64,000 nucleotides of DNA from Steinernema hermaphroditum (lineage: Eukaryota > Nematoda > Chromadorea > Rhabditida > Steinernematidae), in NCBI GenBank assembly GCA_030435675.1, contig CM059621.1, forward strand, positions 10,230,001 through 10,294,000. The letters are read 5' to 3'. The position numbers and the translations under genes were made by a program. This document shows, one piece after another, positions 28,901 to 39,425 of this stretch. The stretch's first letter is position 1. Each line of letters starts with the position of its first letter. Below the pieces are notes generated by a model. That model searched no databases and was not told where the DNA came from. It saw nothing but the letters and a program-made list of their open reading frames with translations.

Positions 28901-31393
28901 GGGATCCGCTGAGTGCTCCTGTCCAGGAAGGTCAGCCGTAAAGCTCTGGCGATCTTAAACGATGAACCACGCTTTAGGTACTACGTCGTCTTCAGCAACA
29001 AGCAAAGCTGGCTCCACAGGCGAACAGTCGACTTCCACCTACAGCTCAGTTCGGATGACCGCGCCAAACGTATTCACTACGATGGCACGTATGAGTCCGC
29101 GGATCCGCTAAGTCCTCCCTCATAACGAAAACTTAACGAAAACCTTGCATTTGAGCTCCATTCTCCCTAATTTATGAATAATAAATTGAAAAAATCATGA
29201 ACATACCTGATCTGGAGGCGCTATGACGAAAGTGTTCCCGAAGAACCTCTTCCCCTGCGACCTCGTGAGAATCTTGTTGACGGAGTGGGTACTTCGGGCT
29301 GTGGCACACATGAGGATCCCGCTCTTCTCGATCACATCGCGAATAGCTAAAGACCATCTTCTAGTTGGAGAAATTTGCGGGAACATACTGAAGAAGAACT
29401 TTTCCATGGCGATAACCCTCTCCTCTCCCTCGTTTTTCAGCGAGAAGAAGTCGATGTTATCCAGAAGCAAGAGAGCTGGTTGTCGCTGTTTGAGATGGCC
29501 GATATCCGCGTTCAGCCTCTTTTCGATTGTTTCGGCGGACTTCCCCTTCCACGATCGACAGTCTATGAATTTGGAAAACACAGTCATCGGATGACGTTCG
29601 AGCTCCACGGCCAGGAGTCGGAGGTGAGTCGACTTGCCGGAGAGTCGAGCTCCGGTGAGCAGGTAATGGGCTCGGCCTCGGCTCTGCTCCTTGAGTGAGA
29701 AGACCACGTTGGAGACCAGAGTTGCTATTGTGAAGGACTGGCACATTAGTGGGGTGCAGTTGGATCTCGAATTCCGACTGCCAAAGCTCTGCATCTCGTG
29801 TTCGACGAGCTTCATGCTCTCGTTCTCGGTTGATTCTTCCTTCTTCGGAACAGATTCGTACTTAAACGAGGGAAGCTTCGAGGTGGAGAAAACGAAACAA
29901 CGACGCGTTGAGCTGAGTCCCTGCGAGACGCAAGAAGAAGTAGGCTTCAGAAGAACAGAAATTATTTGACCTGAACGCATTCGGTAGATTATTATGGGGT
30001 CCAGAACTGACCTGCGACATTCAGCTTTAGGGGCAAACCGTGGCGATCCATAAGACAGAAACCTGTGACAGAAACTATCGCCGATTCGAAGTGGGATTGG
30101 AGGGACTTGGTCAGTGTGCTTTCGTTGACCTGAAAGCAGATGTTAAAGGGTATCATAAACGCGAGCAACCTCATAACAGGATTCGACAAGCACCTCCGAG
30201 AGCAGCACACAGTGCTTCCTGGAATACGGACGGACACGAATTCGGAAACCGTCGTGGAACCCTGCTTTGCGCAGGTTGTTGGACACGATGCAGTGACCCT
30301 TCCGATCGGCCAGTACGCCCTTCACTCGGCGATAGAGCTCTGAGCAGACGCCGACGGGTATTCGGATCCAAATTGCTCCACTCTGGAGCGATTCTCGTTC
30401 GACTTCCACGATCTGGAACTTCGGAACGCTTCCAGTTTCTGAACAGCACAAAGATAAACAAAAGAGATCCAAATCTCATACCTTCGGTACTCATGGACAG
30501 GATGACGTTGTGCGATCCAAATTCGTTTCGCTCCTCGAAGAATCTCCGGAAGAGGACCCTAAACACTTCCGGCGACGTTGAATCTTCGTCGGCGGGGAAA
30601 TCGCAGTGTGAAAGCAGTGCGTCCAGAGGAGAGTCCGTAGAGAGCGAAGACAGAATGTCGCCAGGCATCGCCTGATCGGACGCTCTGACCGGAGGCGAGG
30701 CGAGAGCCGAATCTGACCGGGACATCGACGACGGCACGCTTATCTCGACTTCGGTGTTGGTGGTCAATCGGACAACGTGGCCGGACATCGGCGGTTCGAC
30801 GGAAAGCGCACGGAAGACGATGCAGACACTTTGTTCCACCCAGATGGGGAAATGCATGCCTTTCGCCACGAAACGCAGCTGATCCAGGAAAACGAGCTCG
30901 ACGCGCCCTCGTGAGCACTGCTGGAACGGATGGGAATGCAGAATCTCGCTCTCTTCTCACCAGAATCTCGAAATCGTTCGTCGTGGCGGGCTCGATCACC
31001 ACGCGGTCGCACATCGTGGCGGAGACTACTTCTTCCAGGATCAGCTGAAATCGAAGTGCTTAACAGAGTGCGAGGAACAGCCTACCTCCTCGCCTTCGTC
31101 CATCCCGTTACAGTAGGCGAAGCGATCGGAAACATACAGGTGTGACTTCGGCCCCGCGCGCCTTGCCTCTGCGACTTCCAAAACGATCCTCCTCTCTGGA
31201 TTCGCACACGAATGGCATTCGTAGAGAGTTTTTGTGGCCAGCGAAGATTCACCCTGAAGCGAAGAAGATGATTCCTGGCAGCGACCGCAGGACGCACCTC
31301 GTTCTTCTCCGAGCCGAAGTAGCCGAAGCAGTGCTCGCGGCGGTGGAGCGCCAAGAAGCAGGGCAGCGTGCGTCGTGGACCGTTTTTGGACAT
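25906..31393 (-). CDS. Peroxisome biogenesis AAA ATPase PEX1
   Basis: With PEX6 it forms the peroxisomal ATPase that extracts PEX5 from the membrane. N-terminal domain: [14 protein letters not shown] and [15 protein letters not shown] match PEX1 in order. D1: [16 protein letters not shown] (Walker A) and [11 protein letters not shown] (Walker B-like). D2: [13 protein letters not shown] (Walker A), [35 protein letters not shown] (Walker B), [14 protein letters not shown] and [16 protein letters not shown], which are PEX1 signatures. The protein ends QRVTLA, like vertebrate PEX1. Introns are short except one of 1887 bp (27320-29206), lying between APPDQ and RERCDLL, which contains another gene on the opposite strand. 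AATAAA on the - strand lies near 25876. The start at 31393 ([11 protein letters not shown]) is the least certain part; the ORF is open further upstream. Confidence 0.88.
27580..29125 (+). CDS. CRAL-TRIO and GOLD domain lipid-binding protein
   Basis: SEC14-like cytosolic lipid or phosphoinositide-binding protein. The N-terminus ([20 protein letters not shown]) leads into a CRAL-TRIO N-domain ([20 protein letters not shown]). The lipid-binding CRAL-TRIO domain contains [55 protein letters not shown] and LPTTLGG-type IPTTLGGKN. The C-terminal GOLD domain contains [20 protein letters not shown] and ends [16 protein letters not shown]. Seven exons with short introns. The whole gene lies within one PEX1 intron on the opposite strand; an AATAAA follows near 29178, before the PEX1 donor at 29206. 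Nematodes have several such CRAL-TRIO-GOLD genes; which one this is cannot be told. Confidence 0.85.
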
Positions 31394-32015
31394 CTCAGAA
31401 AGCGCGAAGAAGACGCTCCTCGGATATGACGTTCGCTCTGAAGCGCAGAGCGAAAATTCGGCCACATGACGGCGCCATCGCGCGTCGTCGGCGAGCACAG
31501 AATTTGTGTTTTCCCGTGCATCGCACTACAAACCCCAGCATTGCGTGCGTACAATTAGCAGTTCCGATGACGGCAGCTGGTGCTACTCCACCTGGAGCGG
31601 GTCTTGTGCAATGCATCCATCTTGTACACGGCTTCTTGGAAGGAAAGTGCCCTCATGAGGCAGGGAGTGCCCGTGTGTCGGCGAGGCTCGTCACTCTCGG
31701 GGAGGCGAGTTGTTTGCCAATAGCAAAGCGGAAGGAGAAACTCCGCTTGAGGGAGTGCGGAGGAATTTAATCATAAAATGGCAGTTTGGCCCTCGGAGCT
31801 TCTTCGCTTCGTCCGAACGCCGAGTGACTTGGACGCGCGAGTAAATCCCCTTTGGGGTCCCTCGCGTGCCGGCGTTTAAGCCTTCACTCGCCTTCCCCGT
31901 TATCGCCTCGAGCGCTCCACTTCGCAGCGTTCAATGAGAAGCCGTGATAAGAGGTGATAAGCGCAGGCGCAGGAGATTCCTCGGCGTCGATTCAGTGCAG
32001 CCACTCAACGTCGTC
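31394..32015. other. Divergent upstream region of PEX1 and carbonic anhydrase
   Basis: Shared 5' region of two divergent genes. The PEX1 frame stays open to about 31498, so an upstream PEX1 start or exon may lie here. No other gene recognised. Confidence 0.5.
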
Positions 32016-32970
32016 ATGACCGGTAATTAGTCTCCAAGACCGTTTTTCGATCTCTACGATGGAACCCTTTAGCCCACTGGAACTACGAGGATTCCGACCT
32101 CGAAAACGGTCCCACTAACTGGCCAGGAGAAAGCCACGGCTCTTTCCAGTCGCCAGTCGACATTTGCCACGATGCTGTGGAGAAGATCCAGAACCACGAC
32201 CCTCTCAAGTTCGTGAACTACAACCGGCCGATCCACGGAGACCTGGTCAACAACGGCCACACAAGTAGGTGCGACCTCGGTTCCAGCTATTCCCCCTTGC
32301 AGTCCAATTCGTCCCCGACAAGTGCATCGACACACCCGAAATCTACGGCGGTGGCCTCGACCAAAGCTACAAGCTGGTTCAGTACCACCTGCACTGGTCT
32401 CAGTGCGAAAAGGGTTCTGAACACACGATCGATGGAAAGTAACGCTTCCTTAGATAGTTAGGGCCGTTGTCTTTAGGCGAGCACAAACCGGCGGAGCTCC
32501 ATCTTGTCCACGCTGGCGTTGAAGATCCTGATCGACTCGTGGTCCTCGGCGTATTCCTTGAGGTTGCCGAGAACCACAAGCCCTTGCAAATCGAGTTCGA
32601 CACCCTTGTGCACGTGACAGCGCCAAGTAGGTTACCGTATTCAGAAATCCACGTCTTCTTCGCTTCCTGCAGACACGAGACGCCAGATCGCGAACATCGT
32701 CCTGGAGGATAAACTTCCCAAGGACAAGTATGTTACTGTGCCGTTTCCTCGTAAATTGCGTTCAGGAGCTGCGTGCGCTACCAAGGCAGCCTGACGACTC
32801 CTCCCTGCTCGGAGGTCGTTACCTGGATGGTTTTCACCCAGCCGGTCAGTATTACCGAGGAGCAACTCAGCGCCCTTCGTCAGGTGCAGGACTCGGAATC
32901 GGGAGTCCTCCAGAAGAATCGCCGTCCCGTGCAGCCTCTGAACGGACGACAGCTCTTCCACGTCTGTTAG
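32016..32970 (+). CDS. Alpha-carbonic anhydrase, cytosolic type
   Basis: Hydrates CO2 to bicarbonate. Exons: 32016-32022, 32073-32264, 32303-32438, about 32477-32625, about 32674-32728, about 32766-32970. Opening [17 protein letters not shown] and QSPVDI are family hallmarks. The zinc ligands are present: the two His of YHLHW and the His of AELHLVH. The Thr of SLTTPP matches human Thr199. No signal peptide. It ends [11 protein letters not shown]. The exon 3/4 junction is odd: the donor after 32438 leaves phase 2, but the reading frame of [11 protein letters not shown] needs one base fewer than the TTTAG acceptor at 32476 provides. A 1-base indel or an unusual acceptor (TTTAGG) would solve it. 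Confidence 0.85.
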
Positions 32971-33171
32971 TGTTTGCGATTTTTGTTTGTAAATCTTGCA
33001 CACCGACGGACTTTGATAGCATCGATGTCACACTGGCTTTTGTAGTAAATTTTTATATTTGCGTGAAACTAACGGTACATTTGAAAGACTAAGTGAACGA
33101 ATCGGAAAAAGAGATCAGTCAGCTGCAGCAGGAGTCAAAACTCGGTGCGCTCTAGAAGGATCTACTGTGCC

Positions 33172-34433
33172 TGACCATTCACCAGTAAAATATTTGCAGC
33201 TTCGTGGATGTTACCGCCAGCCTGGATCAGCGCGATCCTTATCGCGTCACGATCTCTGAATCCCATGTCCATCAGCTGTTGAATACTTTCCTCCGACACT
33301 TCAATTCTGTTTTCCTGTCCTAAGAAGATTGCGCACGTTTCACGTTACTGGCTCGAGCCTACCGTTCACGGTGCCCAGTAAGCGATCGATGTATCCTGGT
33401 ATGGCTCCATTCTGGGCACCATTTCCACCGTAAATTTGGTTCATCTGAGATCTCATGAACTGACGTTCTAATGCGTCCATAGCTTCTATGCGTTGGCGCT
33501 CAATGGTAGCAGCTATGGGTAATGCAACGACCTAAAACGATTAAGTTCGTTATTTACTCATACATACGAACTTCAAAACACCGTAGAGGGCTCCAGAAAA
33601 TTCTGAAACCATGTTGAATCGAGCCATTTAGAAGGTAGAAGCAGTAGCCGATCCACTGCCTTCGTGCTGAGAGCGACCGTAACTAATCCAATGCAGCTCG
33701 AAATCAGGAAATTGTCGAGAAGAAGAAGCTAAACAATTTCCATCACCGCGTAAAGCAATCCGTGCAACATTTTACTTGCGCCAGCATGAGCATCGGCATG
33801 GTGTGAACGGTGAGTGGTAATCCGAAAACAGAGCCATAAGAAACGAATGGAACTTCCATCAAGAACACTGCGTACATAGCGGTAAAGTTGATGATTGGCC
33901 CGAAAGGCAAGACAACGTAGTCCGCCACTGCCAGCGAAGAGAGAGCGGTCAAGAGAGCGCCAGATAAGAATGCCTGCAAGAGGAAAAGATGCTGCAAAAA
34001 AAAGTAGTTAATAATCTTTCGAGTACATACATACCATGAATTTGCTTGAACCCAAGTGTCTTTCGATGAGCCGAAAGGAGTAGATCAAACAGGCGGCCGG
34101 AATCATCATCTGAAGTTCGGAGAAGAACAGATGCTTTGAGAGTCCAATGAGAAGCTAAACAAAGGACTATTTTGACATGGATGGTCAGCACCACAACTTT
34201 ACAGAGTGGAGAGAATTGGGTCGAAGTTCAGAGAGCTTGTAGCTGTCCCGCTCATCGTTCCTGAGCACGGCACTCGCGGTTGTGCAAATCGGAAAAAGGA
34301 GCATCCTAGGAGAAGCAAAGATTGGACACATTGTGCTGCCAAATCAAGCAGCTTACAGAAGCTTCGAAAACGGCGCATTTCTGAAGTAGCTTGGGTCGTG
34401 TACGACGAATGAGGCACGGTTCGGAGAAAACAT
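33172..34433 (-). CDS. UBAC2-like ER rhomboid pseudoprotease with UBA domain
   Basis: Multi-pass ER membrane protein; in vertebrates UBAC2 binds UBXD8 and takes part in ER-associated degradation and lipid droplet control. The N-terminus (MFSPNRASFV) leads to APFSKLLMLLFPICTTASAV, the first membrane helix. Then KLSELRPNSLHSLLIGLSKH, SELQMMIPAACLIYSFRLIE and RHLGSSKFM follow, in the UBAC2 order. Further helices include ADYVVLPFGPIINFTAMY and FVSYGSVFGLPL. The C-terminus has a UBA domain: VSEESIQQLMDMGFRDRDAI, ending AANILLVNGQAQ. Short introns throughout. Convergent with the carbonic anhydrase gene (about 200 bp between stops). The start rests on the first ATG after an acceptor. Confidence 0.8.
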
Positions 34434-36044
34434 CGGAGCTTCCTACAGGAAACTTCGAAGAAGGCTTCCAATTATGGCAGATAGCGGTCCAGATCGATGA
34501 TTCCGCGACGATGCAAGCGAGGATTAGTTGGGAGAAACGTTCTGCACGGAATAGCCTGAAGATAGCTGTCTTTCGCACGGTGAGCGGATTTGGTTTTGCG
34601 ACTTGAGAACAGCTAATGCCTCCGAGCTTTCTGGTCCGATTCCATGATTGTGGGCGTTTGCTAACAGCAAGTAAATGTTTGATTGCAGACAGAATGAATA
34701 AGAAGTGCAAATTGAGGACGGAACCCGAGGTCGAAGTTCCAGAGAAGAAGATTTGCCAGCGGGAAGCAGCTGACGATGAGCCGCGGGAGTCTCAGGCCGT
34801 CCTTACTCTTGACCGTCCTTACCCTTACTCTTGACCAAGATGTAATCTATGTATCATAGCTGCTGTATAAGTTCTCTTTATTGCGTTTAGAAAACAAGTA
34901 CCTGCAGGAAGTGTTTGCCTTACCGAGATCCGAATGTTCTTATTCTCGGTGATGGCAATCTCTCCTTTAGCGGAGCACTGGCGCTAATGTACCCGGAATT
35001 CAAGCTCACCAGGGGTGGGCAAAGGTCGCTCTTGGAGCGACGGCATGATCAGTCAGGGATATCACTGCGGGAGCACTTGGGGGCAATTGGTCGTGGTTTT
35101 GACCACTTTTACACCTTATGGCTTGCTGAAACTGCCGAAAGTTATACAGCATATTGTAGAGGAGACAATTCTGAACTGTGTAAGTGGGGTCACGTGGGAT
35201 CTACGTAGAGTCACCACCCTCGGAACAGGTCGAAATTGTAAAATCGACTTTTTAACACTTTTCGACTTTTACTCAATTTCGGGCCAAGGGGCACACCAAA
35301 CGGTGCATACAGTCTTGTAGAGGACTCGATGGCGAACAGGACTGTGTAGGGTTATCCCCCCCCCCCCCCCCCGGTCACCGAAAAAGGACCTAAAACTATG
35401 CATATTGTTGTAGATGAGTCTATGCTGAATACGACTGGCTAGATCGCAGGACATCGGTAAAAACAATTCCCCCCTAACAGCAAGGTCGATGTTTTAAGAC
35501 CCCTTACGTTGTTTTATAGTGTTCCAGACTAAATAATTCCATAAAAATGATCCAAAGAACAAAACAAACGGTGAATGTATTCTTGTAGAGCACACCATGG
35601 AGTACAAGAATATATGGGGTTATATACCCCCCGTGAATGGGAAAACATTTGACATTTGAATCTCGAAATCAGCTTTTTCAAGTCAGCTTCGTATTTAATG
35701 CTACGGCCACGATCGCTGCGTCCTGCGTTGTGCGTCGTGCGTCCTGCGTTGCTCGCTGCGTCCTGCGTTTTTTGGAGGGTGGCCACGATCGCTGCGTCGT
35801 GCCGCTGCGTCCTGCGTCGTGCGTCCTGCGTTGTGCGTCGCGCGTTTTTGCTGAGGTGGCCACGATCGCTGCGTCCTGCGGCAGCGTCGTGCGTCTTGCG
35901 TCCTGCGTCTTCTGGTCGCTGCGTTGCGGTCGTGGCCACCCCCCTGCGTCACCCGATGCGTTCTAATGAACGACGGTGTGTGTCACCAAAACCAGCTGTC
36001 ATCATCGAAAGCTCAACCATTCCAACGGTAACCAACGATGGTCC

Positions 36045-36573
36045 GTGAAGTTGATCTCACCGGACAAAAACGTGTTCGATGTGCAGAAGAGGGACTTCCA
36101 GAAGATGGTGATGAGTGGTATCCAAGGAGGACGCGCTTCCTGAGGAGGTGATCGTCTTCTGGAATTGCCCTCTTCTACACATCGATCACGCTTCCCGAGG
36201 AGGCCCTCTGCCACCTCGAGGTGATCGTCGACTGGCATTGGATGTAGATTAGGGTAACAAAGAGCCCGGGGAAAAAGAGCCTATGGGAGAAAAAGAGCCC
36301 ACCGGAGCATATCCTTTTCAACCTATTGTTAAGCTAATCCAGTGGGCTCTTTTTTCCCTGGGCTCTTTTTTTCCCGTGGGCTTGGATGTACGAGGAGTAG
36401 GAGCCCTGCTCGGAGGAGATTCGCCAGATCCACCGTTTCAACCAGAATGTCGTGAAGGACGACATAGAGCTCCTGGATAAGCTGGAGCCTTGCCCGAAGT
36501 TGGCGGACGTCATCAACGCCGCCTACTACCTCGAGATGCCGGACTTCATCCACATGTCTCCACTCCAAAGTAG
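36045..36573 (+). pseudogene. SKP1-related gene fragment
   Basis: Three pieces follow the SKP1 order. 36045-36138 reads VKLISPDKNVFDVQKRDFQK, the SKP1 N-terminal BTB strand. About 36185-36246 reads ITLPEEALCHLEVIVDWHW, matching the helix before the acidic loop. 36424-36573 reads NQNVVKDDIELLD and PKLADVINAAYYLEMPDF, matching the SKP1 dimer/F-box binding helices. A stop (TGA at 36136-36138), a second in-frame stop and a 135-bp insertion break it. It lies inside the foldback element, so it is likely captured DNA. Confidence 0.6.
36247..36381. mobile_element. 135-bp MITE with 9-bp target duplication
   Basis: It contains AAAGAGCCC...GGGCTCTTTTTTTCCC inverted repeats and is flanked by identical 9-mers TTGGATGTA (36238-36246 and 36382-36390). 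Removing it makes the SKP1-like fragment continuous across WHWMYEE. The 9-bp duplication suits a Mutator-type element. Confidence 0.65.
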
Positions 36574-38697
36574 CGCACCAAGCACAAAACTCATCAGGAG
36601 AATGTTAAAAACCCCTGGGTACTACGGTAGCATCGAGAGTTGTGCCAATCTGTCCTTGGAAGTTGGGCCACCCACGAAGAAAACGCACGACGCAGCAAAA
36701 AACGCGTCGAGGTCGACGCGTTTTTTGTCGACGGTCGACGCAGGACGCACGACGCAGCGATCGTGGCCACCCTCCAAAAAACGCAGGACGCAGCGAGCAA
36801 CGCAGGACGCAGGACGGTCGACGCAGGACGCACGACGCAGCGATCGTGGCCACCCTCCAAAAAACGCAGGACGCAGCGAGCAACGCAGGACGCAGGACGG
36901 TCGACGCAGGACGCACGACGCAGCGATCGTGGCCACCCTCCAAAAAACGCAGGACGCAGGACGGTCGACGCAGGACGCACGACGCAGCGATCGTGGCCAC
37001 CCTCCAAAAAACGCAGGACGCAGCGAGCAACGCAGGACGCAGGACGGTCGACGCAGGACGCACGACGCAGCGATCGTGGCCACCCTCCAAAAAACGCAGG
37101 ACGCAGCGAGCAACGCAGGACGCAGGACGGTCGACGCAGGACGCACGACGCAGCGATCGTGGCCACCCTCCAAAAAACGCAGGACGCAGCGAGCGACGCA
37201 CGACGCAGGACGCACGGAGCGCGACGCACGACGCAGCGATCGTGGCCACCCCACGACGCAGGACGCACGACGCACGACGCAGGACGCAGCGATCGTGGCC
37301 GTAGCATAAGACACATAGTCAGCTCATAGTGAATTTTTCTCCTCTACAAGATGCTGAAGAAAAAATACCCGATCGTCATTATAAAAATTTAACAAACGCG
37401 GCTGAGATGGGACTACAAGTAAGTGGTCCCACAACGATTTCCCTGCGGCGCAAGTGCCCTGAACCTGTACTCCGTCATCGGATACGTTGATAAACGAAGC
37501 CATTTCTCTTGTCGTCTGCGCTTATATCGCACCGCTCCGCGCAGACGGTCGGCTCCGAATGGTAACCGACCCCCCCCAAATCGGAGCGACCTATTGCCCA
37601 CCCCTGAAGCTCACTGCTTCTGTCATAGAAGACAAGAAACAAACGACAGCACTTTCGTGGGACGGCCATAGTACCCTGCATTTGCCGCGCCAGGGCGATC
37701 GTGGCAGGAACCAACAATTCCGATCGCCCTTTGCTCCTAGATCCATCATTTTCATAGGACTCACCGGAAAAGCGGTGTGCATTTTCATTTTTCTTTTCAT
37801 AGCACTCCATTTATCACCAAAATATGTAGGAAGAACACAAAACGTGAGCTGAAGGTAGGTCTTCTGTACGATATAACAGAAATGTTTTCTGTTTCGCAGA
37901 TTTCGTTCATTCTTTTTAACACGCTCGTCCGCAAAGGTACCTTGACAAGATTGGCTAGTTGAACACATCGGTCTATGTAAATTTCGCAGTTGAGCAGCGA
38001 AAAGAAGACGGCGATATCTCTCGTGGGTCTCGCCACGATGGGCTTGCCACGCCAACTGCAGATACAGTTACAGAAGAATTCTCCAAAAATTGTGAAATTT
38101 CCATAGACCGTGGCTTTTGATCGGTGAATTTCGTGTGGATAGCTTTGTGAAGGGGTGTGGAAATGAATATAACAGAAAAGAAAGTGTACGCTATGCGTAA
38201 AACAAGAAAATGCACTTGCTGCATAGGGCCCTGAAGCCCTTTTAGTCTTATTTTTGTGTTCTTCCTACATAATTTGGTGATAAATGGAGTGCTATGAAAA
38301 GAAAAGGTTGATTTCCGCGTAGCGCGCCGACAAAACTGGCGTTGTGTCTCAGCTCGATTTGCTGAGACGATTTGTCGTAGGTTCGGTGTTTAGGTTAGGG
38401 GTAAAGAGCGAAATTCGTTTGAATTTCTTCATCTTGCTAAACAGTTCAAACGAGTAGTCGTTAGTTGATCTATTCTAGAAGTGTTTACTGTTAGGAAGGT
38501 GGTGTTTTGTACTCTTGGGTGTTTTGCTTGAGTGTATCGCGTTTGCGATTTGAATCACACCGGTTGGTGTGCACTTGGTTCCAGTGGAACTCAGCTGGGA
38601 TTCAGCTTGTTGGCGATTTTGTTCGTGCGTGTTAACGCAAAGTGGAGTTTGTCGCCTGTGACAACTCGGTAAAGTTTGCAGCGTGTTGCAGGTAATC

Positions 38698-39425
38698 ATG
38701 AGCGAGCACGATGAGGCCGCTTCCACCTTGGAGGAAAAGGTGGACAGCATGCAAGCTATCCAGAGCCAATTGTTGGAAACGCAGAGCCAAATGGCCGTCT
38801 TGATGAAGCGACTGTCGGACCAGATGGCATCGAGCCAGCAGCCTGCTGCGATCTCAGAGAAGCCACTGAGAAGTTCCGGTTTGGATCGCCAGTATAAGCT
38901 CAATAGTGATTGGATCAAACGGCTTGAGCAGATGAGCTCGTCGATCGAAGATAATACGGCGGTGACTGCATTGTTAGAAGACATGAAGGCGAGGAACGTG
39001 ATGCTCCGAAAGGGTGACGCCTGCCCTAGTTTCTTCCCCTATGTGGATGATAGGCTGCAAGCCAATCCGGACAAGCCACTGGCGCAGGTTGTTTCAGAAG
39101 CCTTGGAGAAGTTCATCGACTTAGAAGCGGCTCGAGCAAATCCGGTATTGACGGCAGCGTCGTTTAAGAACCCGCTGGGGCGGAAGCGGAACTACCCCTT
39201 TCGACAGGGTGGCGGAAGCGGATCCCGCGCTTCCGTCACGTGGAACTCAAGGGACAACTCCTTTCGGCTCAGGTCCAGCTGTTGCAGCAGCAAGTTAGCG
39301 CTGGTTTCGGAAATCTCAACGCTGTGTCACCGTATCCACGAGGACCGAATCAACCGATGTGCTTCCAGTGCAAGGGTTTCGGGCACTATTCCAACAAGTG
39401 CCCTCAAGGACCGTCGCGACAGTGA
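38698..39425 (+). pseudogene. Gag-like ORF with zinc knuckle, frameshifted
   Basis: Starts MSEHDEAASTLEEKV and has coiled-coil character, then a basic region (LGRKRNYPFRQGG). The continuation into QLLSAQVQLLQQQVSAGFGN and the knuckle CFQCKGFGHYSNKC (CX2CX4HX4C, near 39360-39402) lies in a different frame, so one indel between about 39170 and 39240 is needed. The stop is at 39425. Nucleocapsid-like protein of the DIRS-like element. Confidence 0.65.

Larger units (their letters stand above)
35699..37306. mobile_element. Foldback element with minisatellite arms
   Basis: Termini are TGCTACGGCCACGATCGC and its exact complement, flanked by TAA on both sides (35696-35698, 37307-37309). Both arms consist of tandem CGCAGGACG/CGACGCA-type units: the left arm 35700-35940 in one orientation, the right arm about 36690-37300 in the other. 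The right arm contains about six higher-order copies of a roughly 60-90-bp unit that includes GCGATCGTGGCCACC and CCAAAAAACGCAGGACGC. This architecture resembles Foldback-type elements. Long ORFs through the arms are repeat artefacts. The centre carries an SKP1-like fragment. Confidence 0.75.
35010..37606. mobile_element. hAT element, non-coding, with internal insertions
   Basis: Ends are CAGGGGTGGGCAA and TTGCCCACCCCTG, the classic hAT terminus; the inverted match continues into GGTCGCTC. The 8-bp target duplication AAGCTCAC is exact (35002-35009 and 37607-37614). Its own sequence is 35010-35698 and 37307-37606. The left part holds two diverged direct copies of a unit containing CAAACGGTG and CTTGTAGAG (about 35295-35360 and 35570-35630), the first followed by a long poly-C run. 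No transposase seen. Confidence 0.85.

Noticed and set aside
35529..35966. Arg/Ala/Thr-rich open frames
   Set aside because: Same minisatellite in the left arm of the foldback element.
35700..37300. CRISPR array
   Set aside because: Tandem repeats have no unique spacers, and the window is eukaryotic.
36452..37329. Several open frames of 210-285 residues on both strands
   Set aside because: They run through the CGCAGGACG-type tandem repeat, which is open in many frames; the peptides are simple repeats.
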